Assembly: GCA_028709185.1 (NCBI GenBank) | Contig: JAQVXM010000018.1 | Span: 1 to 10,287, forward strand | Length of the DNA stretch: 10,287 nt | Direction: 5' to 3' | DNA from: Minisyncoccota bacterium | Lineage (GTDB): Bacteria; Patescibacteriota; Minisyncoccia; UBA6257; XYB1-36-10 | Part shown: in pieces, positions 1 to 5,637 of the stretch | Position numbering within the stretch: the first letter of the stretch is position 1 | Layout: each line of letters begins with the position of its first letter | Made by a program: the position numbers and the translations under genes | The notes under the pieces: model-generated | Told to the model about the DNA's origin: nothing | Seen by the model: the letters and a program-made list of their open reading frames with translations, nothing else | Databases searched by the model: none

Positions 1-677
1 CCGGATTTGATGTTTCGGGAGAAGGAAAAAAAGAAATTGACGGATTAATTTCGGGGAAAAAAGAAGAGAAAAAGAAAGGAGCGATTGCATCCTTTATTTT
101 CGGTTTGGCGGAGTTTGTAAAAAATTTAGCGCTGGTTTTTTTTAAAGAGCCTACTTGGGAGGGGGCGGCAGAAGAAAAAAAAGACGAGAAAAAGAAAAGT
201 TTTATGGAAATAACAGCCGGATCTCAAGAGATGATAAAAGCAATAGAAAATAAAATTTCTAAACTATCTTTTGAAACAACAATAAGAGTTGTTTATATTG
301 ATCGACAAGACAGTTTTACACCTCTTAATGTGGCGGCGGTGATGGGATATTTTCATCAATTTTATACGCAAAATTTAAACGCATTCAAGCCGATGAAGAA
401 AGTTATAACAGCTTATGGAGGATTGCCGGGGAAGATTTTCCCAAAATTTAAAAAATATAAAGTAGGAATAAAGAAAAGAGAAGTTTATAGAAAGTATCGG
501 GAAAGAGTTTTTGCCAAGAATAATATGATAACTTATGAAAAAAGACCAATACTTTCGACAGAAGAGCTCGCAACTTTATTTCATTTCCCAATTATAAATG
601 TGGAGGCGCCAAGTTTAAGAAGATTACCTTCGAAGAAGGGAGAACCTCCAGTGGGATTACCAATTAAAAAAATTTAA
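1..677 (+). CDS. Uncharacterised partner protein of VirD4/HerA-like ATPase (5' partial)
   Basis: The reading frame is open from base 3 to the TAA at 675-677, so the gene begins before the window. The first in-window start-like codon, a TTG at 105, lies mid-frame and is probably not the real start. About 224 residues are visible. They begin with a Lys/Glu-rich linker, then a hydrophobic patch (about 87-130), a second charged linker, and a compact alpha/beta-looking region from about 200 to the end. The C-terminus carries STEELATLFHFP (bases 555-590) followed by a short basic and Pro-rich tail ending in PPVGLP. From memory of the family, this Ser/Thr-Glu-Glu-Leu-Ala-x-Leu-x-His-x-Pro motif stands just before the ATPase domain in long VirB4/VirD4-like proteins of Gram-positive and CPR bacteria. 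The gene ends three bases before the ATPase start and in the same frame. A role as membrane-associated partner of that ATPase is inference; no enzymatic motif is visible. Confidence 0.75.
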   Translation, partial: GFDVSGEGKKEIDGLISGKKEEKKKGAIASFIFGLAEFVKNLALVFFKEPTWEGAAEEKKDEKKKSFMEITAGSQEMIKAIENKISKLSFETTIRVVYIDRQDSFTPLNVAAVMGYFHQFYTQNLNAFKPMKKVITAYGGLPGKIFPKFKKYKVGIKKREVYRKYRERVFAKNNMITYEKRPILSTEELATLFHFPIINVEAPSLRRLPSKKGEPPVGLPIKKI

Positions 678-680
678 AAG

Positions 681-2174
681 ATGGATGATATTACTTTAAT
701 AGGAGAAACAAATTTTAGAAATCAACGAGTAAGGTTTGGAATAAAATCTGACGACAGGAGACGCCATATTTATATTATCGGAAAGACCGGATCCGGAAAA
801 TCTAATCTTCTTGAAGGGATGGCGATAGAAGACATAATTGCCGGAAGAGGTGTTGGAATAATTGATCCGCATGGAGAATTTGCGGAAAAAATTCTTGATT
901 TTGTGCCGGAGGAAAGAATAGATGATGTGGTTTATTTTAATCCGGCCGATATTGATTATCCGATAGCTTTTAATCCTCTTGAGCGAGTAGGAGAGGAACA
1001 TAAGCATTTGGTTGCTTCAGGCATTATGAGCGTTTTTAAAAAAATATGGGTGGATGCTTGGTCGGCGAGAATGGAATATATTTTAAACAACGCTCTTCTT
1101 GCTCTTCTTGAATATCCGGATTCAACGCTTCTAGAGATTCTGCGTTTATTTTCAGACAAAGAATACAGAAAAAAAATCGTGGATAATTTGAAAGATCCGG
1201 TGATAAAAGGTTTTTGGATAAACGAATTTGGAAAATATACCCAGCGACTAGAAACGGAGTCGTTATCGGCTATTCAGAATAAAGTGGGGCAGTTTGTCTC
1301 CAATCCTTTAATAAGAAATGTTATCGGACAACCGCATTCGACGATAAATATGAGGAAAATAATGGATGAGGAAAAAATTTTTATAGTCAATCTTTCCAAG
1401 GGAAGAATCGGAGAAGATAATTCAGCGCTTCTTGGGGCAATGATTATCACAAGACTGCAACTCGCAGCAATGTCGAGAGTAGATATACCGGAAGAAAGCA
1501 GAAAAGACTTTTTTCTTTCAGTGGACGAATTCCAAAATTTTGCCACTAAATCTTTTGCCAATATATTGTCGGAGGCGAGAAAATACCATTTGTCACTATC
1601 TCTTGCCCATCAGTATGTCGAGCAATTGGACGAGGATGTGCGAGCGGCAGTTTTTGGAAACGTAGGGACGCTTGTTGTTTTTAGAATAGGCGGAGGAGAT
1701 GCGGAATTTTTGGAAAAAGAATTTTCTCCGGAGTTTATGGTTAATGATTTGGTTAATCTTCCAAAATATAACGCTTATATCAGGCTGATGGTGGATGGGG
1801 TAGCTTCCAGGCCATTTTCGGTAATAACGATTCCTCCGATGAAAAAGCCGGAAAGGAATTTTAGAGAAGAGATAATAGAGAATTCGCGTCGTAAATTTGG
1901 AGTTAGAAGAGAAAAAGTAGAAGAAGCAATTACGAGAGAATGGTTACAGACCGGAAGCGCGCCGGCGGAGGAAGCATTAAAGAGAAAGGATGAAAGATCG
2001 ATAAGCGTTTTATTAAGAGAAGAAGAAAGGAGGCCTGTAGCGCCAAATAAGAAAAATTTTTTTCCGAAAAAAGAAGTTGATATAAGTGATTTGCGGCATG
2101 CCATAGAGAATGCTATTTTGAAAGAAAATGAAGGAGAAACAAAAAAAGAAGGAGAAGAAAAAAATAAAGTTTAG
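681..2174 (+). CDS. VirD4/TraG/HerA-like P-loop ATPase (type IV secretion/DNA transfer type)
   Basis: This 497-residue protein belongs to the FtsK/HerA/VirD4 ATPase superfamily, whose members pump DNA or couple substrates to type IV secretion channels. Visible motifs are Walker A GKTGSGKS at residues 34-41 (catalytic Lys40), the IIDPHGEF segment at 60-67, Walker B FFLSVDEFQ with Asp282-Glu283, and a later LAHQY segment with Gln311 of the TraG/TraD C-terminal type. No transmembrane helix is evident, so membrane attachment would have to come from the upstream partner. The last hundred or so residues are charged and Lys/Glu-rich and end in a DISDLRHAIENA helix. There is no clear Shine-Dalgarno site. 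The ATG follows the upstream TAA after one codon, suggesting translational coupling. No relaxase, VirB4-like second ATPase or pilin gene is in view, so conjugation cannot be claimed. DNA uptake or pilus-related roles in CPR bacteria are equally possible. Confidence 0.85.
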   Translation: MDDITLIGETNFRNQRVRFGIKSDDRRRHIYIIGKTGSGKSNLLEGMAIEDIIAGRGVGIIDPHGEFAEKILDFVPEERIDDVVYFNPADIDYPIAFNPLERVGEEHKHLVASGIMSVFKKIWVDAWSARMEYILNNALLALLEYPDSTLLEILRLFSDKEYRKKIVDNLKDPVIKGFWINEFGKYTQRLETESLSAIQNKVGQFVSNPLIRNVIGQPHSTINMRKIMDEEKIFIVNLSKGRIGEDNSALLGAMIITRLQLAAMSRVDIPEESRKDFFLSVDEFQNFATKSFANILSEARKYHLSLSLAHQYVEQLDEDVRAAVFGNVGTLVVFRIGGGDAEFLEKEFSPEFMVNDLVNLPKYNAYIRLMVDGVASRPFSVITIPPMKKPERNFREEIIENSRRKFGVRREKVEEAITREWLQTGSAPAEEALKRKDERSISVLLREEERRPVAPNKKNFFPKKEVDISDLRHAIENAILKENEGETKKEGEEKNKV

Positions 2175-2838
2175 GATTATTACTTTATTTCAAGAGGCAA
2201 TAAGTCCTTATTTTAAGGAGTCGGTTTTGGGTAGAGCGGGAAAGAAAGGTTTAATTGAAACTGATTTTATTAATTTAAGGAATTTTTCACCGGATAAGAA
2301 ACACAAGAAAGTCGATGATCGGGCGTTTGGCGGTGGTCCGGGAATGGTGCTTAAGTTCGAGCCGATAAAAAAAGCGGTCGATTTTATCTTAAAAAAAATA
2401 AAAAAAGATAAGAAAAAAAGAGTAATTTTATTTTCAACAAGAGGAAAAATTTTTGATTTTAAGGAGGCAAAGAGATTATCAAAATACGAAAATCTTATTT
2501 TTATATGCGGAAGATATGAGGGGGTGGATGAGAGAGTGGCAGAGTTTGTTGCGGATGAGGAAATTTCTCTTGGAAAATATGTTTTAACAGGAGGAGAGTT
2601 GGCGGCGGCGGTAGCGGCGGATGCAATATCAAGGTTTATTCCGGGAGTTTTAGGAAAAGAAGAATCGCTTGAGGAAAATAAAGGAAGCTATCCGGTTTAT
2701 ACAAGACCGGAGGAAATTGCCGTAAAAGACAGAAAAACGGGAAAAATTAAAAAACTGAAAGTTCCGGAGATTTTACTTTCAGGAGATCATAAAAAAATAG
2801 AGGAGTGGAGAAAAGATTTTGGAGTAAAAAAATTTTGA
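2128..2838 (+). CDS. trmD: tRNA (guanine(37)-N1)-methyltransferase TrmD
   Basis: TrmD methylates G37 next to the anticodon, using S-adenosylmethionine, and so prevents +1 frameshifting. The SPOUT trefoil-knot signatures are clear: GGGPGM at residues 68-73, CGRYEGVDERV, YVLTGGELAA, and DAISRFIPGVLG with Asp165 in the place of the catalytic Asp of E. coli TrmD. YPVYTRPEE and VPEILLSGDHKKIEEWR follow. The 236-residue protein starts with a basic tail of about 12 residues (mostly Lys/Glu) and stops just after the IEEWR helix, so the C-terminal domain is shorter than in E. coli TrmD (about 255 residues). ATG 2128 is the only usable start: an in-frame TGA lies at 2119-2121 and no other start codon precedes the conserved core. 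The gene therefore overlaps the ATPase gene by 47 bases. The usual partners rpsP, rimM and rplS are not adjacent. Confidence 0.95.
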   Translation: MKEKQKKKEKKKIKFRIITLFQEAISPYFKESVLGRAGKKGLIETDFINLRNFSPDKKHKKVDDRAFGGGPGMVLKFEPIKKAVDFILKKIKKDKKKRVILFSTRGKIFDFKEAKRLSKYENLIFICGRYEGVDERVAEFVADEEISLGKYVLTGGELAAAVAADAISRFIPGVLGKEESLEENKGSYPVYTRPEEIAVKDRKTGKIKKLKVPEILLSGDHKKIEEWRKDFGVKKF

Positions 2839-2850
2839 CAAATTTTTTTA
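2825..2850 (+). repeat. A/T-only perfect inverted repeat over the trmD stop codon
   Basis: Eleven bases (TAAAAAAATTT, 2825-2835) are exactly complementary to 2840-2850 across the four-base loop TGAC. The TGA of trmD lies in and next to this loop. The 3' arm contains seven T residues, so it could act as a weak terminator in which the U-tract forms part of the stem. With no G-C pair and no separate U-tract, that function is doubtful. The sequence TTGACA at 2835-2840 within it is a perfect -35 hexamer, but no convincing -10 lies at the right distance. Confidence 0.4.
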
Positions 2851-2897
2851 AAAGAGTTGAATAAAAGAAGAAGTTTGAAAATGAACTAAAAATAGAG

Positions 2898-2902
2898 AGG
2901 AG
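2898..2902 (+). promoter_or_regulatory. Shine-Dalgarno site for the orphan gene at 2910
   Basis: AGGAG stands seven bases before ATG 2910, followed by a second purine block AAGG. This is one of the few strong Shine-Dalgarno sites in the window. It selects ATG 2910 over the tandem ATG codons at 2925 and 2928. Confidence 0.7.
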
Positions 2903-2909
2903 AAGGAAA

Positions 2910-3461
2910 ATGTTTTCTATTTGTATGATGAAAAATCCGCATACTATTTGTAAGGAAAGTTTTGACTGGGGTGAAAATCTTATGGGAAGAATAAGGGAGA
3001 AGCTTTTAAGTCTTAAAGATTTTTCGGAAGTAGTTAGGGGTGAAAAAGGGGAAATGTCATCGGTTTGGATTTATCCTTTTTCTATTAGGGCTTTTGCCAG
3101 TTTTTGTGTAGAAACTAACGAATTTTCTTTTAATACGGCTTCGTGTGCAGTTACCTGTCTTTCTTCCAGAAAGAAGTGGAAATGGTTGCCTTGGTGGTTA
3201 TGTCTTAAATATAAGTTGACAGTTCCTGTAGCAGGTATTTATTTCAAAGGTTATATAAAAAAAGAGGGGAAAGGAGAGATTAAATGGAACGAAGGATGTT
3301 ATGTAGATGTGGTTAATGAAGCCTTGTATAAAAAAGCATTAGAAGCGGAAAGAGAAAGCGAGAAAAAGGAAACAGAGGAAACAGAGGAAAAGCTGAATGA
3401 TGTCTTCCGCGAGGCAGAAAAAGAAGTGAGGGATCTTTGCAGTGAAGTTTTAAGTTTTTAA
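2910..3461 (+). CDS. Hypothetical Cys/Trp-rich protein with charged C-terminal helix
   Basis: I do not recognise this 183-residue protein. It has eight Cys (residues 5, 14, 66, 79, 83, 98, 130 and one near the end) and seven Trp, including the cluster WKWLPWW at 90-96. C79-x3-C83 is the only close Cys pair, so a classical zinc ribbon is not evident. Residues 50-135 look like a beta-rich domain. From about 140 to the end the chain is Glu/Lys-rich and probably a long helix or coiled coil. There is no clear signal peptide or membrane helix, although the aromatic 90-112 segment could sit at a membrane surface. The gene is alone, with its own Shine-Dalgarno site upstream and a strong terminator directly after it. 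No promoter with both boxes could be assigned. Its composition is unlike the Lys/Ile-rich housekeeping proteins around it, so it may be lineage-specific. Confidence 0.7.
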   Translation: MFSICMMKNPHTICKESFDWGENLMGRIREKLLSLKDFSEVVRGEKGEMSSVWIYPFSIRAFASFCVETNEFSFNTASCAVTCLSSRKKWKWLPWWLCLKYKLTVPVAGIYFKGYIKKEGKGEIKWNEGCYVDVVNEALYKKALEAERESEKKETEETEEKLNDVFREAEKEVRDLCSEVLSF

Positions 3462-3472
3462 TAGAAAGCAAT

Positions 3473-3496
3473 AACTCGGGGAAACCCGAGTTTTTT
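3473..3496 (+). terminator. Rho-independent terminator of the orphan gene
   Basis: An 8-bp perfect stem (AACTCGGG, 3473-3480, with CCCGAGTT, 3485-3492) closes a GAAA tetraloop of the stable GNRA type and runs into six T residues (3491-3496). It lies 11 bases after the stop codon at 3459-3461. The -35 box of rpsB starts only two bases after the T-run. Confidence 0.93.
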
Positions 3497-3497
3497 C

Positions 3498-3527
3498 TTG
3501 ACTATTATAAGGGTTCTGTAGTAAAAT
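3498..3527 (+). promoter_or_regulatory. rpsB promoter, near-leaderless
   Basis: TTGACT (-35, 3498-3503) is followed after 18 bases by TAAAAT (-10, 3522-3527). The ATG is at 3537, nine bases beyond the -10 box. A start site at the usual distance would fall at or within about three bases of the ATG. There is no Shine-Dalgarno site, so rpsB is probably leaderless or nearly so. Confidence 0.75.
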
Positions 3528-3536
3528 CGGCTTTGT

Positions 3537-4301
3537 ATGACTTTAGACTCAGAAATAAAAAATCAATCTTCAAACGAGGAGGCGGAAGATATAATAGATG
3601 AGGAATCAGAAGAAGAATCTTCCGAGGAAACTACGGATTTGAAGGAGCTTCAGGAAATGACCGAAGTCGGTCTTTTTTACGGAAAGAAAAAATCAAAAAC
3701 TCATCCTAAGATGAAAAAGTTTGTTTTAACAACAAGAAACGGAGTGGAAATTTTTGATTTAACAGAAACAATAAAACAGCTTGATAAGGCTATAGTTTTT
3801 ATAAAAGAAATAAACGAAAAGAAAGGAAAAATATTAGTGGTTGGAACTCAGCCGGCAGCAAAAGCGGCTGTAAAAGATTTTTCGGAGGGTTTTAATTTTC
3901 CTTACGTGACAAATAAATGGGTTGGCGGAGTTTTGACTAATTTTGGGATAGTGAGAAAGAGGGTGGATAAGTTTTCCAAGTTGAAAGCGGATAAGGAATC
4001 CGGAAGATTGGCAAAATATAATAAGAAAGAAATGAGCAAGATAAATCGAGAGATGGAAAAAATGGATTTTCTTTTTTCAGGGATTGAAAAAATGGATGCA
4101 ATGCCCAACGCAATTCTTATTTTTAATCCTAAGGTTCATATGACAGCTTTGAGAGAGGCGAAAAAGATGAATATTCCAGTTGTGGCGATTTTAAATTCCG
4201 ATTCAGATCCGAAGACAATCGATTATCCGATAGCGGCTAACGATAATGCGGAAAAATCAATAAAGTTTATTTTAGAAAAGATAAAAGAAGGCGTAAAATA
4301 A
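3537..4301 (+). CDS. rpsB: 30S ribosomal protein S2
   Basis: S2 sits on the solvent side of the 30S subunit between head and body and is needed for stable S1 binding in many bacteria. The core runs from about residue 36 with the expected landmarks: HPKMKKFVLTTRNGVEIFDL, GKILVVGTQPAAKAAV, FPYVTNKWVGGVLTNF, then IPVVAILNSDSDP and TIDYPIAANDNA near the C-terminus. The 254-residue length is normal. Unusual is an acidic N-terminal tail, with 17 Asp/Glu in the first 40 residues and only two Lys. The His of the common FGH motif is replaced, reading FYGKKKSK. The start is supported by the promoter placed directly before it. The next in-frame ATG (3657) would remove the tail and lies at the edge of the conserved core. 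tsf follows, as in most bacteria, but behind a terminator and a new promoter. Confidence 0.96.
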   Translation: MTLDSEIKNQSSNEEAEDIIDEESEEESSEETTDLKELQEMTEVGLFYGKKKSKTHPKMKKFVLTTRNGVEIFDLTETIKQLDKAIVFIKEINEKKGKILVVGTQPAAKAAVKDFSEGFNFPYVTNKWVGGVLTNFGIVRKRVDKFSKLKADKESGRLAKYNKKEMSKINREMEKMDFLFSGIEKMDAMPNAILIFNPKVHMTALREAKKMNIPVVAILNSDSDPKTIDYPIAANDNAEKSIKFILEKIKEGVK

Positions 4302-4302
4302 T

Positions 4303-4339
4303 AATCGGAAAAAATTTATTTTTATTTTTTTCGGTTTTT
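4303..4339 (+). terminator. Probable terminator between rpsB and tsf
   Basis: CGGAAAAAAT (4306-4315) pairs with ATTTTTTTCG (4324-4333), with one G-U pair. Three further outer pairs (one U-G) extend it to 4303-4336, the loop has eight bases, and T residues run from 4335 to 4339. The stem is A/T-rich and weaker than the other terminators here, so it may only attenuate read-through into tsf. Confidence 0.55.
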
Positions 4340-4373
4340 ATAGTCGTAAATTGTTATAAATTTATATTTAATT

Positions 4374-4382
4374 TGTTATAAT
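4374..4382 (+). promoter_or_regulatory. tsf promoter, extended -10
   Basis: TGTTATAAT is a perfect extended -10 element (TG at 4374-4375, TATAAT at 4377-4382). Ten bases separate it from ATG 4393, so the transcript should have at most a few untranslated bases. A poor TTGTTA lies 20 bases upstream of the -10 (4351-4356). The extended TG may substitute for a good -35. Confidence 0.75.
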
Positions 4383-4392
4383 TACTTTTATT

Positions 4393-4839
4393 ATGGCTTT
4401 AAACGAAGATTTAATAAAATTAAGAGAAGAAACAGGGGCGGGAGTGATGGATTGTCGAGCAGCTTTAAATGAGTCAGGAGGTGATTATAAAAAAGCAATA
4501 GAAATCATAAGAGAGAAAGGATTATTAAAAGCGGAAAAAAGAGAAGGAAGACAAACGGGGGCGGGATGGATTGATTCTTATATTCATAACGAACGAGTGG
4601 GAGTTCTAGTGGAACTTAGAACGGAGACTGATTTTGTGGCTAAATCGGAACCTTTTAAAAAGCTAACACATGAGTTGGCGCTACAATTGGCAGCATCGGA
4701 AGCTTCAAGTGAAGAGGATTTTTTAAGCCAGCCTTATATAAAAGACGAATCAAAAAATGTTAAAGACTTGATTTCTGAGCTGGTGACAAAAGTTGGAGAA
4801 AATGTGAAACTTGGAAAGTTCTATAGAGTGGAAATTTAA
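4393..4839 (+). CDS. tsf: Elongation factor Ts, minimal form
   Basis: EF-Ts is the nucleotide exchange factor that releases GDP from EF-Tu. The N-terminal UBA-like domain is at residues 4-45 (LREETGAGVMDCRAAL). The EF-Tu-contacting motif TDFVA is at 79-83, preceded by RVGVLVEL. The chain ends with KVGENVKLGKFYRVEI, which matches the end of the core domain. At 148 residues it is shorter than even the compact Thermus EF-Ts (about 196) and about half of E. coli EF-Ts (283). Compared with Thermus, the missing stretch is internal, a helical segment expected between about residues 100 and 115. All ends and motifs are intact, so this looks like a reduced but working factor and not a frameshift. The start follows a strong extended -10 and has no Shine-Dalgarno site. 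Confidence 0.95.
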   Translation: MALNEDLIKLREETGAGVMDCRAALNESGGDYKKAIEIIREKGLLKAEKREGRQTGAGWIDSYIHNERVGVLVELRTETDFVAKSEPFKKLTHELALQLAASEASSEEDFLSQPYIKDESKNVKDLISELVTKVGENVKLGKFYRVEI

Positions 4840-4848
4840 AAATAAAAA

Positions 4849-5172
4849 ATGGCTGAATTCATTTTAGAAATATTTTTTTTTACTGGATTAGCCGGACTTT
4901 TAGCTGTAGCTTCAAGGGCTATACCGAGAATAAAAGAAGAAGAAGTAAAAAATGATTTTAGCTTGGAAAAATGGATTGAATCATTACCGCTTCATAAGAT
5001 TGATTCTTTATTAAAAAATTTTTCTCACAAGGCGCTTAGAAAGTTACGACTGCTTATTTTAAAGATTGATAATTCTATCGGAGGATATTTAGAAAAGACA
5101 AAAGAAGGAAACGGAGGAAACGGAATTAAAGTGGAGGATTTATTGGATAAAAAAGAGGGGAAGAAGGCTTAA
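4849..5172 (+). CDS. Small single-pass membrane protein, hypothetical
   Basis: I cannot assign a function to this 107-residue protein. Residues 3-24 form one hydrophobic helix (LEIFFFTGLAGLLAVASRA), probably a membrane anchor with the remainder cytoplasmic because the region after it is strongly basic. Residues 40-85 hold predicted amphipathic helices rich in Leu and Lys. The tail has a Gly/Asn linker and ends in a Lys/Glu/Asp-rich segment. The gene starts nine bases after the tsf stop with no Shine-Dalgarno site and is followed by a terminator, so it is probably co-transcribed with tsf. It could be an anchor for ribosome- or division-related factors, but nothing in the sequence proves this. 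Confidence 0.7.
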   Translation: MAEFILEIFFFTGLAGLLAVASRAIPRIKEEEVKNDFSLEKWIESLPLHKIDSLLKNFSHKALRKLRLLILKIDNSIGGYLEKTKEGNGGNGIKVEDLLDKKEGKKA

Positions 5173-5186
5173 GAGTTGTTATAAAA

Positions 5187-5217
5187 AATAGGAATTTTGC
5201 AAAATTCTTATTTTTTT
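5187..5217 (+). terminator. Terminator of the tsf operon
   Basis: AATAGGAATTTT (5187-5198) is complementary to AAAATTCTTATT (5201-5212) with one G-U pair, closing around TTGCAA, and a run of seven T residues follows (5211-5217). It lies 15 bases after the stop codon of the small membrane protein. The loop sequence is also a good -35 hexamer for tRNA-Tyr. Confidence 0.85.
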
Positions 5218-5225
5218 GCTTAAAT
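5197..5225 (+). promoter_or_regulatory. Candidate tRNA-Tyr promoter nested in the upstream terminator
   Basis: TTGCAA (5197-5202), in the terminator loop, is followed after 17 bases by TTAAAT (5220-5225), which has a TG (5217-5218) in the extended -10 position. Transcription would start about four bases before the mature tRNA at 5236. The -10 matches the consensus at only four of six positions. Confidence 0.5.
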
Positions 5226-5235
5226 ATTCGCTGTG

Positions 5236-5319
5236 GGGCAGGTGGCGGAGTGGTCAATCGCATCAGACTGTAAATCTGACGGCTATATGCCTACGGGGGT
5301 TCAAATCCCTCCCTGCCCA
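5236..5319 (+). tRNA. trnY: tRNA-Tyr (anticodon GTA)
   Basis: The acceptor stem GGGCAGG pairs fully with CCTGCCC (5312-5318), with A73 at 5319. The anticodon stem TCAGA/TCTGA holds the loop CTGTAAA, with GTA at 5270-5272. A long variable arm (stem GGC/GCC) marks the class II tRNA expected for bacterial tyrosine. The T loop is the standard TTCAAAT. No CCA end is encoded, so a CCA-adding enzyme is required. Confidence 0.97.
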
Positions 5320-5328
5320 CATATAAAC

Positions 5329-5404
5329 GCCACCTTAGCTCAGCTGGTAGAGCAACTGTTTTGTAAACAGTAGGTCCGCGGTCCGAATCCGCGAGGTGGC
5401 TCCA
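5329..5404 (+). tRNA. trnT: tRNA-Thr (anticodon TGT)
   Basis: The acceptor stem GCCACCT pairs with AGGTGGC (5394-5400), and the discriminator is T5401. The anticodon stem ACTGT/ACAGT encloses TTTGTAA, with TGT at 5362-5364, reading ACA and by wobble ACG. The T stem CGCGG/CCGCG is perfect, but the T loop reads TCCGAAT, so position 55 is C (5383) instead of the near-universal U. Bases 5402-5404 read CCA, the only tRNA here with an encoded CCA end. It lies nine bases after tRNA-Tyr with no promoter between them, so the two are probably co-transcribed. Confidence 0.96.
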
Positions 5405-5452
5405 GAAAAAAATTTAATATTTTTTATGTTATTCAGCTTTAGCGATAGTGAT

Positions 5453-5481
5453 TTGGATTTAAGCGGAATATCTGATATTAT
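5453..5481 (+). promoter_or_regulatory. tRNA-Thr(GGT) promoter
   Basis: TTGGAT (5453-5458), exactly 17 bases, then TATTAT (5476-5481) with TG at 5473-5474 as extended -10. Transcription would start about 12 bases before the tRNA. The 96-base gap between the two tRNA-Thr genes (5405-5500) holds this promoter and nothing else that I can support. Confidence 0.65.
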
Positions 5482-5500
5482 TTTCTGGCAATTTTCAATG

Positions 5501-5572
5501 GCCAGAGTAGTTCAGTGGTAGAACGCCATCTTGGTAAGATGGAAGTCGAGGGTCCAATTCCCTCCTCTGGCT
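5501..5572 (+). tRNA. trnT: tRNA-Thr (anticodon GGT)
   Basis: GCCAGAG pairs with CTCTGGC (5565-5571), and the discriminator is T5572. The anticodon stem CCATC/GATGG holds TTGGTAA, with GGT at 5533-5535, reading ACC and ACU. The T stem GAGGG/CCCTC is perfect, but the T loop is TCCAATT, again with C (5554) at position 55. No CCA is encoded. The D loop is short and the total length is 72. Confidence 0.95.
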
Positions 5573-5591
5573 CGCGTGATTAAAATATTAT

Positions 5592-5620
5592 TTGCTTTTT
5601 AAAAGGTTTTTTGGTATAGT
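5592..5620 (+). promoter_or_regulatory. rpmG promoter
   Basis: TTGCTT (5592-5597), 17 bases, then TATAGT (5615-5620) preceded by TG at 5612-5613 (extended -10). The ATG is 17 bases beyond the -10 box, so the leader would be about ten bases and T-rich, with no Shine-Dalgarno site. Confidence 0.65.
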
Positions 5621-5637
5621 TTTTTTGTTTTAAAAAT

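Noticed and set aside
105..107. TTG as start of the first gene
   Set aside because: The frame is open and protein-like back to base 3, so the TTG is an internal Leu codon of a gene that begins outside the window.
696..2104. Several antisense ORFs of 67-109 codons opposite the ATPase gene
   Set aside because: They lie fully within a well-supported gene, lack start signals and show no recognisable motifs.
681..2174. Conjugative or integrative element
   Set aside because: Only the VirD4/HerA-like ATPase and its partner are present. No relaxase, integrase, pilin or attachment repeat is in view, and a trmD follows directly. CPR genomes carry such ATPases outside mobile elements.
2835..2863. Perfect TTGACA as promoter of the orphan gene at 2910
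   Set aside because: At 16-18 bases downstream there is only TGAATA or GAATAA, too far from TATAAT, and the hexamer sits in an A/T-only repeat over the trmD stop. I could not assign a promoter.
5405..5500. Hidden tRNA-Gly between the two tRNA-Thr genes
   Set aside because: The gap is the right size and E. coli has glyT there, but no acceptor stem, anticodon stem or TTC loop can be assembled. A good promoter occupies the space.
5428..5523. Short ORF from ATG 5428 running into tRNA-Thr(GGT)
   Set aside because: It has no ribosome-binding site, it overlaps the tRNA, and its sequence does not look conserved or protein-like.
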